Of a stretch of 27,262 nucleotides of DNA, positions 8,401 to 14,280 are shown in pieces. The position numbers were made by a program, and so were the translations under genes. Every line of letters starts with the position of its first letter. Position 1 is the stretch's first letter. The notes below the pieces were generated by a model. That model saw nothing but the letters and a program-made list of their open reading frames with translations, was not told the DNA's origin and searched no databases. Origin of the DNA: RGIG1828 sp045541875 (GTDB lineage Bacteria; Bacillota; Clostridia; UMGS1810); NCBI GenBank assembly GCA_045541875.1, contig JAZQJX010000027.1:1-27262 (forward strand), written 5' to 3'.

Positions 8401-8557
8401 AGGAAATGATAAGATTGATGCCATAATGGACAGAAATGCAGACTTCATCAAAGAAGAAGTTTTAGCAGAAGAAATCCTCACAAATACAGATTCAGATGCA
8501 AGCAAAGAATGGAACATCAACGGTGAAAAAGTTAAAATCGGCGTTGAAAAAGTGTAA
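5408..8557 (+). CDS. ileS: Isoleucyl-tRNA synthetase (IleRS2-like)
   Basis: A 1049-residue class I aminoacyl-tRNA synthetase that charges tRNA-Ile in the cytoplasm. The HIGH motif is PHIGH (54-58, in GPPTANGKPHIGH) and the KMSKS loop is at 601-605. Between them is the editing (CP1) domain, with GWDTHGLPVE before it, and zinc-type cysteine pairs are visible (CPRCG; CSCGKRH and CPDCGG). Length and C-terminal architecture match the longer eukaryote-like bacterial IleRS2 rather than the roughly 930-residue IleRS1 with a C-terminal zinc finger; IleRS2 enzymes are known for low mupirocin sensitivity. The frame is open from 5297, but the ATG at 5408 has TCAGGAGG 7 nt upstream and starts the conserved sequence. 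The gene stands alone between a promoter and a hairpin. Confidence 0.97.
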   Translation: MYNKVDTNLNFVEREKQIEKFWKENDIFQKSIDTRKEGETYTFYDGPPTANGKPHIGHVLTRVIKDMIPRYRTMKGHKVLRKAGWDTHGLPVELEVEKLLGLDGKEQIEKYGLEPFISKCKESVWQYKGMWEDFSGTVGFWADMDDPYVTYDNNFIESEWWALKQIWEKGLLYKGFKIVPYCPRCGTPLSSHEVAQGYKAVKERSAVVRFKVIGEDAYFLAWTTTPWTLPSNVALCVNPDDDYCKVKAADGYTYYMANALLDKVLSPLAKEDKPAYEIIENYKGADLEYKEYEPLFECQKIPCEKQGKKAHFVTCDSYVTMSDGTGIVHIAPAFGEDDANVGRKYDLPFVQFVDAQGNLTEETPFAGLFVKDADPKVLVDLDSRGLLFDAPKFEHDYPFCWRCDTPLIYYARESWFIKMTAVRDDLIRNNNTINWIPESIGTGRFGDWLKNVQDWGVSRDRYWGTPLNIWECSCGKRHSIGSIEELKSMSDNCPEEIELHRPYIDAVTIKCPDCGGEMTRVKEVIDCWFDSGAMPFAQWHYPFENKEIFDDNFPADFISEAVDQTRGWFYSLLAISTLIFNKAPYKNVIVLGHVQDENGQKMSKSKGNAVDPFDALKEHGADAIRWYFYSNSAPWLPNRFHKGAVTEGQRKFMGTLWNTYAFFVLYANIDEFDATKYSLEKDKLGVLDRWMLSKLNTLVKEVDDNLANYKITETARILQSFVDELSNWYVRRSRERFWVKGMPQDKINAYMTLYTTLVTLAKVSAPMIPFMTEDIYQNLVRSIDKDAPESIHLCDFPVCDETFIDKALEEDMEKVLDVVVLARAARNASGIKNRQPIGKMFVKADFALSEFFTDIIKEEINVKDVEYTDDVKECTTYSFKPQLRTVGPKYGKFLGKIQAALSSLNGNEAMAELEANGALKFDFDANVVELTKEDLLIESAQVEGFASETDKGITVVLDTRLTDELIEEGFVREIISKIQTMRKDSLFEVMDHIKVYTSGNDKIDAIMDRNADFIKEEVLAEEILTNTDSDASKEWNINGEKVKIGVEKV

Positions 8558-8567
8558 TAAATCAAAC

Positions 8568-8601
8568 GAAGAGCCAGACTCAACAATGAGTTTGGCTCTT
8601 C
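8568..8601 (+). terminator. Hairpin after ileS, probable terminator
   Basis: A 15-bp stem (8568-8582 with 8587-8601, one G-T pair) closes a 4-nt loop 11 nt after the ileS stop. The stem is strong, but the following bases (TTGAATGG) are not a real T-run, so termination may be weak or the hairpin may act mainly in 3'-end protection. Confidence 0.5.
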
Positions 8602-8624
8602 TTGAATGGCAGGACGGCAGATGA

Positions 8625-8862
8625 ATGAATTGTGCCTTTCGGCACATGAAATGGCTACGCCATGAATTGAAACCTGCGGTTTCATGAATTGTTTGCTATG
8701 CAAACATTGTGGAACAAACTCGCTTTTGCGAGTTTGAATAACAATGAATTCCAAAGGAATTCAATTCATTGAGCGAAGCGAAGATTCATGACAACATTTG
8801 TTGTCAATTCATGCACCTTTAGGTGCAATGCATTTTCACTGATTGATTTTGAATCAGTGAAA
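8625..8862. repeat. Hairpin array C, ATGAATT/AATTCAT family
   Basis: Left half: separators ATGAATT (8625, 8662, 8684) and ATGAAAT (8646), with hairpins GTGCC-tttc-GGCAC (8632-8645), GGC-tac-GCC (8653-8661), GAAACC-tgc-GGTTTC (8669-8683), GTTTGC-tat-GCAAAC (8691-8705) and CAAACTCGC/GCGAGTTTG (8715-8736). Centre: GAATTCC-aaa-GGAATTC (8746-8762). Right half: separators AATTCAT (8763, 8806), GATTCAT (8783) and AATGCAT (8827), with hairpins GACAAC-attt-GTTGTC (8790-8805), GCACC-ttta-GGTGC (8813-8826) and an 11-bp stem (8834-8844/8852-8862). The interval around 8770-8782 (GAGCGAAGCGAAG) is a decayed unit. The array fills the gap between the convergent ends of ileS and tspO; its last stem may serve as the tspO terminator. 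Confidence 0.85.
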
Positions 8863-8865
8863 TGT

Positions 8866-9336
8866 TTAATTCAAAACATATATCCCAAAATTCAGATATA
8901 GTGCAAAAATGCACCACAAAAGATAAGGAATCTGAAGATTTCCTGTCCATAGTCTTTCTTTTCTGAAATCGGAAATCATTTTAATGATAACTCCAATGAG
9001 CAAAATCAACCACACAAAAGCAAAGAAAAATGCCTGAATGTTAAAAAATACTATGCTCCACAAAAAGTTCATTCCAAGATTTATAGCATATACTGTAAGA
9101 GCACTCGACCAGGTCTGCCCCTTGTCTTTCAGACTTTCCCACACCCCTGCACTGCTTATGCCCATAAGCACAAAAAGAATTGACCACACAACAGGGAAAA
9201 GCCACGCAGGCGGTGAAAGAGGCGGCTGATTCAGCGTTTCGTAAATGTTATTTGACCCCTGAGTCAAAAGTGCAGAAAGACCGCCGACGGCAAGGGCAAT
9301 TAAAACAGAAATAATGTAGGACTTATACTTTTTCAT
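8866..9336 (-). CDS. tspO: TspO/MBR family membrane protein
   Basis: A 156-residue protein of five transmembrane segments, the usual length for the TspO/peripheral benzodiazepine receptor family, which binds tetrapyrroles such as protoporphyrin and modulates stress responses. Family hallmarks are visible: QPPLSPPAWLFPVVW (about 37-51), a second helix with VLMGISSAGVW, the WS...NLGMNFLWSIVFF region (about 76-98) and the C-terminal PYLLWCIFALYLNFGIYVLN. The ribosome site GGAGGT precedes the ATG. It is divergent from the riboswitch-controlled exchanger and convergent with ileS. No haem genes are nearby to support a porphyrin link, so its role here is open. Confidence 0.88.
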   Translation of the reverse strand: MKKYKSYIISVLIALAVGGLSALLTQGSNNIYETLNQPPLSPPAWLFPVVWSILFVLMGISSAGVWESLKDKGQTWSSALTVYAINLGMNFLWSIVFFNIQAFFFAFVWLILLIGVIIKMISDFRKERLWTGNLQIPYLLWCIFALYLNFGIYVLN

Positions 9337-9389
9337 ATCTATACCTCCATATTTTTATAATATGAAATATAAATATTATTATGCACATG

Positions 9390-9419
9390 TTGACTTTTGA
9401 TATGGAATAGTGATATAAT
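9390..9419 (+). promoter_or_regulatory. Promoter of the riboswitch-exchanger transcript
   Basis: TTGACT (9390-9395) and TATAAT (9414-9419) are 18 bp apart. Transcription would start just before the riboswitch aptamer, as expected. Confidence 0.7.
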
Positions 9420-9428
9420 GACAAAGAA

Positions 9429-9547
9429 TAAAGGGAGTAGTTGGCACATATAATATATGTGTTTACAATGTCGTCAATACGGTTATAATGTTATAACCCG
9501 GCATGTAAGTCAGACTGAGAAAATCTCAGACTATCAACGAGACTTTA
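9429..9547 (+). ncRNA. yybP-ykoY manganese riboswitch
   Basis: Conserved elements of the yybP-ykoY aptamer occur in order: AAAGGGAGTAG (9430-9440), the GTCGTCAATACGG block (9470-9482), CCGGC (9497-9501) and the 3' element AACGAGACTTTACC (9536-9549). P1 closes by TAAAG (9429-9433) with CTTTA (9543-9547). Internal stems are perfect: CACATAT/ATATGTG (9445-9461), GGTTATAA/TTATAACC (9481-9498) and CTGAGA/TCTCAG (9515-9529). The class binds Mn2+ and normally turns expression on when Mn2+ is high. A following hairpin CTGAAAA/TTTTCAG (9582-9600) may be part of the expression platform, but no textbook terminator was found, so whether control is at transcription or translation is undecided. Confidence 0.92.
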
Positions 9548-9690
9548 CCGAATCGGCCTCAGAGGAGTTATCCGAACCTGTCTGAAAATGGTGTTTTCAG
9601 CATTATTTGGGATTATTACCCTTGAAAGGTATAAGTTGCGGTATTGTCTTTTTTTATTTACATACATCAAACAGACGGAGGTATTTTTTT

Positions 9691-10614
9691 ATGGAAATGG
9701 CTTTACAAATTCTTATTCTTATCATCGGTTTTGCAATGCTCGTGAAAGGAGCCGACCATTTTGTTGACGGTGCTGCATCAATTGCAGCAAAGTTTAAAAT
9801 TCCGCAACTCATAATCGGTCTGACCGTTGTGGCAATGGGAACAAGTGCACCTGAGGCTGCCGTGAGTATTTCTGCCGCATTTAAAGGAAGTGCAGACATT
9901 ACAATCGGAAACATTTTGGGAAGTAACATTTTGAATATTCTTATCATCCTTGGTCTCTCTGCTCTCATATGCTCTCTTCCTGTTTCAAAATCCGTTGTAA
10001 ATGTGAATCTTCCCATAGTTATCGGATCATCCATACTTCTTTTGATTCTTGGAATTGACGGAATGATTTCCCATATTGATGCCATAATTATATTCGCATG
10101 TTTCCTCGGATTTTTAACCTATATGATTATAAGTGCAATCCGCTCAAATCAGGACGGCGAAGATATAAAAGAAATGACAATGGCAAGGTCTTTAGTGATG
10201 ACTGTTATCGGTCTTGTTTTAATCATTCTCGGAAGCCGTTTCACAGTTGACAGTGCAAGTTTTATTGCAGGAAAACTCGGACTTTCCGAAAGATTTATCG
10301 GTCTCACGGTTGTGGCTCTGGGCACATCTCTTCCCGAACTTTTCACATCTGTTGTTGCCGCAAAAAAGGGCAATGCGGACATAGCAATAGGAAATATTGT
10401 AGGAAGCAACATCTTCAACATTCTCTTTATTGTGGGACTTTCGGGAATAATTATTCCTGTGCCCTATGACAAAGCATTTATCTTTGATTCCCTTGTGTCT
10501 CTTGGAACAAGTGTTCTTCTTTTGCTCCTCACACTAAGAAAAGGCGAACTCAAAAGATGGGGCGGTTCAATCCTACTTTTATGCTACGCGGCATATTTTG
10601 CAGTGATAGTTTGA
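9691..10614 (+). CDS. CaCA-superfamily cation exchanger (YrbG-like), possible Mn2+ exporter
   Basis: A 307-residue membrane protein with the internal duplication of the Ca2+/cation antiporter superfamily. The two alpha-repeats are clear: GTSAPE (50-55) with GNILGSNILN (73-82), and GTSLPE (211-216) with GNIVGSNIFN (234-243). The Glu residues and GNxxGSN loops form the ion-binding sites. About ten hydrophobic segments span the membrane, with a short polar loop (QDGEDIK, about 154-160) between halves. The start at 9691 has GGAGGT 8 nt upstream; the frame is open from 9607, but that extension lacks a ribosome site and family similarity. The upstream yybP-ykoY riboswitch implies induction by Mn2+, so Mn2+ efflux is an attractive role, though Ca2+/Na+ exchange is the family default. 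Confidence 0.92.
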   Translation: MEMALQILILIIGFAMLVKGADHFVDGAASIAAKFKIPQLIIGLTVVAMGTSAPEAAVSISAAFKGSADITIGNILGSNILNILIILGLSALICSLPVSKSVVNVNLPIVIGSSILLLILGIDGMISHIDAIIIFACFLGFLTYMIISAIRSNQDGEDIKEMTMARSLVMTVIGLVLIILGSRFTVDSASFIAGKLGLSERFIGLTVVALGTSLPELFTSVVAAKKGNADIAIGNIVGSNIFNILFIVGLSGIIIPVPYDKAFIFDSLVSLGTSVLLLLLTLRKGELKRWGGSILLLCYAAYFAVIV

Positions 10615-10615
10615 T

Positions 10616-10668
10616 TATAGGAACAAAGTTTCCTATACAATAAAAAAGCAGGCTAAGCCTGCTTTTTT
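10616..10668. terminator. Bidirectional terminator between exchanger and SLH gene
   Basis: GCAGGC-taa-GCCTGC (10648-10662) is flanked by A6 on the left and T6 on the right, so it terminates both converging genes. A second hairpin, TATAGGAAC/GTTTCCTATA (10616-10637), lies immediately before it. The whole block recurs near 26777-26823. Confidence 0.85.
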
Positions 10669-10673
10669 ATTTA

Positions 10674-11957
10674 CTATCTTTCATATATTGCAACAACAGC
10701 ATCTGTCACAACACCATCTGTATATCTTGCAAAAAGAACTGATTCATCCGTCGAAATGGCAGTCGGTGATGCACTTTCCCATGGTGATTTTAACATAGGA
10801 TGATATATGCTGATGTCAACACTTCTCGGAATGCTCACAATCTCTCCGTCATCAAGAGTTACAACAACTGCTTTGTCCTTGGATTTTTTTGACTCAATTT
10901 TACCTGCAATGAGTTCATATTTTTTGTCTGAGCCTTTTTCACCAATTTTAGAGCCGTTTGGAATGTAGGCGTTTTTACCCTGATTTATATCATCACCAAG
11001 ACAAGAAAGAACAAAAATCCTGTCAATATGTCTCAGAAATCCGCTGTCAATCAGTAAAATATCACCTTTTTCTATATCAAAAAGAGAATTCCTTCCGCCG
11101 AGAACATCAATTTCCGCACTTTCCAAAAGAACTGATGAATATTCTTTTTCATCACCTGACAAAACGTAATTGAGACGGATTGCCTTATCACCATTTTCAT
11201 CTCTCGTCTCTCTTGATGAAGTTACAAGAAGCAAATTCTTTGCGGGAACAAGGGTGTATATGTGCTCAAGGTCTGCACTGTTTCCATCATTATTGCTTTC
11301 CTGATTCTCTTTGTCTGCTTCTTCTTTTTCGGGAACTTCAGGAGAGTCAATTTCTTCCTTGCCTTGTGCATCATCTTTTTCCGTATGGTCAAGTGCCCTT
11401 ATGACAAGAGCGCAAACTTCTGCTCTTGTAACAGGAAGATCCCCTCTGATTTCTCCGTTTTCATAGCCTTCAATTATACCTGCCTCAGATGCAGATGCCA
11501 CCTTTTGACGATACTCTTCAGGTACTGTCTCAAAGTCGGAATACATCTCATCCAAAGTATTTTCCAAAGATACAAGACCAAGAACATCTGAAAGGGCTGA
11601 TGCAATTTCCCATCTTTTGGCAGTTGCATCAGGAGAAAATTCCTTTTCATCAGACGGAATTATTCCTGTGCATTTTTCAATATATTCTTTTGCCCAGTGA
11701 TTATTAACATCTTCAAATTTTGCCTCTTTTGAATCAAGTTTAAAGGAAAGAGAAAGGATTTTTGAAAATTCTGCTCTCGTAACATTATTTTCCGGTCTGA
11801 AAGTTAAATCCTCATAGCCTTCTATTACCTCTGATTTCACAAGATTATCAATATACTCCTTTGCCCAGTGTCCGTCTTTCACATCATCAAATGCAAAAGA
11901 TACTGTTGCACAAAGGCAAATCATCACAGATAGCATCACGCATAATATTTTTTTCAT
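10674..11957 (-). CDS. SLH-domain surface protein with an uncharacterised C-terminal domain
   Basis: A 427-residue exported protein. Residues 1-22 are a signal peptide ending VSFA. Three S-layer homology repeats follow: FDDVKDGHWAKEYI...VTRAEF (about 23-65), FEDVNNHWAKEYI (81-123, divergent end) and a weaker third, ASEAGIIEGYENG...VTRAEV (about 140-187). These anchor proteins to pyruvylated cell-wall polymers. An acidic linker rich in Glu/Lys/Asp/Asn (191-229) leads to a C-terminal domain (about 232-427) with beta-strand patterning that I do not recognise. The start at 11957 is preferred over the upstream end of the frame (12035): AGAGGTGAG precedes it and it opens the signal peptide. It has its own promoter and ends at the shared terminator. 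Confidence 0.85.
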   Translation of the reverse strand: MKKILCVMLSVMICLCATVSFAFDDVKDGHWAKEYIDNLVKSEVIEGYEDLTFRPENNVTRAEFSKILSLSFKLDSKEAKFEDVNNHWAKEYIEKCTGIIPSDEKEFSPDATAKRWEIASALSDVLGLVSLENTLDEMYSDFETVPEEYRQKVASASEAGIIEGYENGEIRGDLPVTRAEVCALVIRALDHTEKDDAQGKEEIDSPEVPEKEEADKENQESNNDGNSADLEHIYTLVPAKNLLLVTSSRETRDENGDKAIRLNYVLSGDEKEYSSVLLESAEIDVLGGRNSLFDIEKGDILLIDSGFLRHIDRIFVLSCLGDDINQGKNAYIPNGSKIGEKGSDKKYELIAGKIESKKSKDKAVVVTLDDGEIVSIPRSVDISIYHPMLKSPWESASPTAISTDESVLFARYTDGVVTDAVVAIYER

Positions 11958-12015
11958 AAAACTCACCTCTTTTTTATCTTGCAATACCAAAACACAGTCT
12001 GCATTTATTATAAAA

Positions 12016-12045
12016 ATTTTATCACAGACAGACACCCGGCGTCAA
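12016..12045 (-). promoter_or_regulatory. Probable promoter of the SLH gene
   Basis: Read on the minus strand: TTGACG (12040-12045), 18-bp spacer, TAAAAT (12016-12021), about 60 bp before the ATG. Confidence 0.55.
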
Positions 12046-12073
12046 CGTAAATTTATTCCTGTCGCATCCGATG

Positions 12074-12841
12074 TTATTTATATAGTTTCAGAATATTCAA
12101 AAGCCAGTTTTTGGCATATCTGAACTGTCCTTCTTTTGTGAGATGGACACCGTCTTCTTCTAATATTACTGTTTTGTCCATATCTTTCATATGAATCAAA
12201 ACATCATTTAAAAGTATGCCTGCGTTTTCAGCCTCTTCTCTCACAATCTGACTCATTGTATCTTTCATTTTTTGAAATTTTCCTTCATTCGTAAGATTAT
12301 TTATTTTGCAGATTGCATCCTCATTTATGGGAGGAAGAGTTGAAATCATAATTTTGTCGGTTTGTTCCTTTGAAACTCGAAGAATTTCACGAATATTTCT
12401 GCGGTATTCTTCGGGGCTTACAATGGATAAACCGCCCGCCAATGTTCCTGAATCGTTTGTGCCTATCATAATTGAAATTATTTCAGCATCTGACTTTTTG
12501 ATGTTTTCCTTTAAAAATCGGAGCATATCAACAGATGTGGCACCTGAAATTGCACCGTTGGTTGCCTGAAAGTCTGCAGCATATGTGGTTATTCCTCTAT
12601 AACTTGTTCGCTCTGCTGTTATGGAATCTCCAATATATAAAATCCTTTTGCCGCGAAGTATTGACAAGTCTATTTCATTTTTTAAAATCTCTGCTTTTTC
12701 CTTTTGCCAGTTTTTGCAGTCTTCAATAAATTTGTCAACTTCTTCTTTTGAGGCCTGCATTTTCTGTTCATTATAAAAATCTTCTGTCTGAAACGAAAAA
12801 ACCATGTCCTGAAGATTAAATCTGATAAAAAATTCGTTCAT
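12074..12841 (-). CDS. SGNH/GDSL-family hydrolase
   Basis: A 255-residue esterase or lipase-like hydrolase without a signal peptide. SGNH blocks are visible: block I ILYIGDSIT (catalytic S73), block II around NGAISGATS (95-103), block III GTNDS (127-131, N129) and block V EDGVHLT (catalytic D230 and H233). Residues 1-60 are an N-terminal extension, partly charged helix, not seen in the minimal domain. The ATG at 12841 is used because GGAAGG lies 8 nt upstream; the frame continues to a TTG at 12865. The acyl substrate cannot be told; members deacylate carbohydrates or lipids. It is upstream of, and co-oriented with, the SLH gene, which has its own promoter. Confidence 0.85.
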   Translation of the reverse strand: MNEFFIRFNLQDMVFSFQTEDFYNEQKMQASKEEVDKFIEDCKNWQKEKAEILKNEIDLSILRGKRILYIGDSITAERTSYRGITTYAADFQATNGAISGATSVDMLRFLKENIKKSDAEIISIMIGTNDSGTLAGGLSIVSPEEYRRNIREILRVSKEQTDKIMISTLPPINEDAICKINNLTNEGKFQKMKDTMSQIVREEAENAGILLNDVLIHMKDMDKTVILEEDGVHLTKEGQFRYAKNWLLNILKLYK

Positions 12842-12893
12842 AATAAATGTCCTTCCAAAATTCAATTAACAAAGTTCAACCCCGCTCTTACAT

Positions 12894-12992
12894 CGAGTTT
12901 GTTCCATAATGTTTGCATAGCAAACAATTCATGAAACCGGCACTTTCAATTCATGCCGAAGGCAAATCATGACGGCTTTGCCGTCAATTCAT
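12894..12992. repeat. Hairpin array D, half-array in the AATTCAT orientation
   Basis: Only right-handed separators occur: AATTCAT at 12926, 12948 and 12986, AAATCAT at 12964. Hairpins are GTTTGC-ata-GCAAAC (12911-12925), a decayed unit (12933-12947), GCC-gaa-GGC (12955-12963) and GACGGC-ttt-GCCGTC (12971-12985). Bases 12894-12916 are the reverse complement of array C bases 8700-8722 with a single difference, so D is an inverted, incomplete copy related to the left half of C rather than an independent array. Confidence 0.8.
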
Positions 12993-13053
12993 TGCTTTTT
13001 TAAATCTGGACTTTTTTACATCCCATAAGGAGATAGGAAAAAAAGATTCAGAA

Positions 13054-13138
13054 TGGACAAACTGAGCCAAATCAAGGCTTGCCTTGGTTTGGGTTACCCG
13101 ACGCTGTACAAAGGTACAGCGAGAGGCGAAGTTTGTTC
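13054..13138. other. Compact multi-hairpin element, candidate structured RNA
   Basis: An outer helix ACAAACT/AGTTTGT (13057-13063 with 13130-13136) continues through two opposed GA dinucleotides (a possible tandem G-A pair) into GCC/GGC (13066-13068 with 13125-13127). It encloses a 12-bp hairpin with a single T-G pair (13067-13078/13081-13092, competing for the last two bases of the GCC strand) and a perfect CGCTGTAC-aaag-GTACAGCG hairpin (13102-13121). There is no reading frame. It lies in the 3' region of the transporter operon between the two direct repeats. A small mobile element or a noncoding RNA are both possible; the strand is undecided. Confidence 0.45.
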
Positions 13139-13160
13139 ATATCAAAAACATATGTTCAAA

Positions 13161-13185
13161 GAAAAAATCAGCCATTGATTTTTTC
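13161..13185. terminator. T-rich hairpin, possible terminator of the transporter operon
   Basis: GAAAAAATCA/TGATTTTTTC with a 5-nt loop, about 100 bp after the last transporter gene. The T/A runs are inside the stem, so it resembles a terminator on either strand, but the GC content of the stem is low. Confidence 0.4.
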
Positions 13186-13284
13186 ATCCTTAGAATATGT
13201 CAGTAAAACAAATCTATTTGAATTACATTTATATTATTCATCTTGTTTTTTGAGGTCTGGACTTTTTTTACATCTCCATTATTT

Positions 13285-14280
13285 CTATCTTTCTTCTCTG
13301 AAGTATGGCAGTCCAAGATGTTGTGGAGGCTGAGTTTCTCTTTTTCTTCTGACACTTGTTAGTATAAGCACAAGAATTGTTACCCCATAGGGAAGCATTT
13401 CAAAGAGTTTTATCAGTGTTATGGAAATGCCGGGGATATAGTGAGGAATAACATAGAGCGCACCGAAAAGAATCGAACCGAGTATTGCCATTGATGGTTT
13501 CCATACGGCAAATATTACAAGGGCAATTGCAAGCCAGCCTCTGTCTCCGAATGCATTGTTTGACCACACACCGTTTGCATAGTCCATAACATAATAAAGT
13601 CCGCCAAGACCTGCAATAGCACTTCCGATGCAGGTTGTGAGATATTTATATTTTGAAACATTTATTCCTGCCGCATCAGCCGTTGCAGGATTTTCGCCAA
13701 CTGCACGAAGATGAAGTCCGACTCTTGTACGGTTGAGAACATAGGTTGCAACAAGTGCTATAACAACTGCAAGATATGCTAAAAATCCGTAGGATAAAAA
13801 CATTTTTTCAAAAACATTAACACTTTCTCCAAGGGGAAGTGATGTTCTGAAAAGTTTGCTTGTGGCATTTAAGGAAATTGAAGGCACATCACTTTTTGTG
13901 ATGGAGATAAGAGAGCCTCCGAAAAAGTTTCCGATGCCTATACCAAACGTGGTGAGGGCAAGACCTGTAACGTTCTGATTTGCCCTGAGAGTAACTGTGA
14001 GAAAACAGTATATGAGTCCCATTAAAGAAGCACCTATAATACAACTTATGAAAGGAATCAGAATTCCCCAGAGAGGACTTATGAGAGACGGATCTGAGAG
14101 ACTTTGTTCATATAAAAATCCGCCTGCAACTCCGCTTATGGCACCCACATACATAATTCCAGGAATACCAAGATTAAGATTTCCCGATTTTTCTGTGAGT
14201 ATTTCACCGGTAGAACCAAAAAGAAGCGGTATGCCCTGCATTACTGCACGGGTAAAAATTGTTGAAATAAGTGCAATCAT
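13285..14280 (-). CDS. Nucleoside ABC transporter permease, second subunit
   Basis: A 331-residue inner-membrane permease of the branched-chain-amino-acid/ribose permease family, specifically the BmpB/NupQ-like half of purine nucleoside importers. Family features: GSTGEILTEKSGNLNLGIPGIMYVGA (about 22-47), GLALTTFGIGIGNFFGG (about 126-142), and the cytoplasmic coupling loop RTRVGLHLRAVGENPATADAAGINV (about 183-207). About eight to ten hydrophobic helices are evident. Its ATG overlaps the stop of the preceding permease in ATGA, implying translational coupling. It is the last gene of the four-gene operon. The family match is firm; purine nucleoside specificity is inferred from the BMP-type binding protein. 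Confidence 0.9.
   Translation of the reverse strand: MIALISTIFTRAVMQGIPLLFGSTGEILTEKSGNLNLGIPGIMYVGAISGVAGGFLYEQSLSDPSLISPLWGILIPFISCIIGASLMGLIYCFLTVTLRANQNVTGLALTTFGIGIGNFFGGSLISITKSDVPSISLNATSKLFRTSLPLGESVNVFEKMFLSYGFLAYLAVVIALVATYVLNRTRVGLHLRAVGENPATADAAGINVSKYKYLTTCIGSAIAGLGGLYYVMDYANGVWSNNAFGDRGWLAIALVIFAVWKPSMAILGSILFGALYVIPHYIPGISITLIKLFEMLPYGVTILVLILTSVRRKRETQPPQHLGLPYFREER

Larger units (their letters stand above)
13005..13274. repeat. Direct repeat pair flanking a 233-bp segment
   Basis: TCTGGACTTTTTTACATC at 13005-13022 recurs at 13256-13274 with one extra T. A T-run precedes both copies. The enclosed segment holds the structured element and a T-rich hairpin but no gene. The pair could be a duplicated operon 3' end or the footprint of an insertion. 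Confidence 0.6.

Noticed and set aside
8380..8754. Open frame of 124 codons on the minus strand
   Set aside because: Antisense to the end of ileS and array C, with no family resemblance.
9607..9690. N-terminal extension of the cation exchanger
   Set aside because: No ribosome site at 9607, and the ATG at 9691 has GGAGGT and starts the conserved first helix.
13079..13333. Small plus-strand open frame of 84 codons
   Set aside because: It overlaps the hairpin element and the end of the permease gene, lacks a ribosome site and has no recognisable features.
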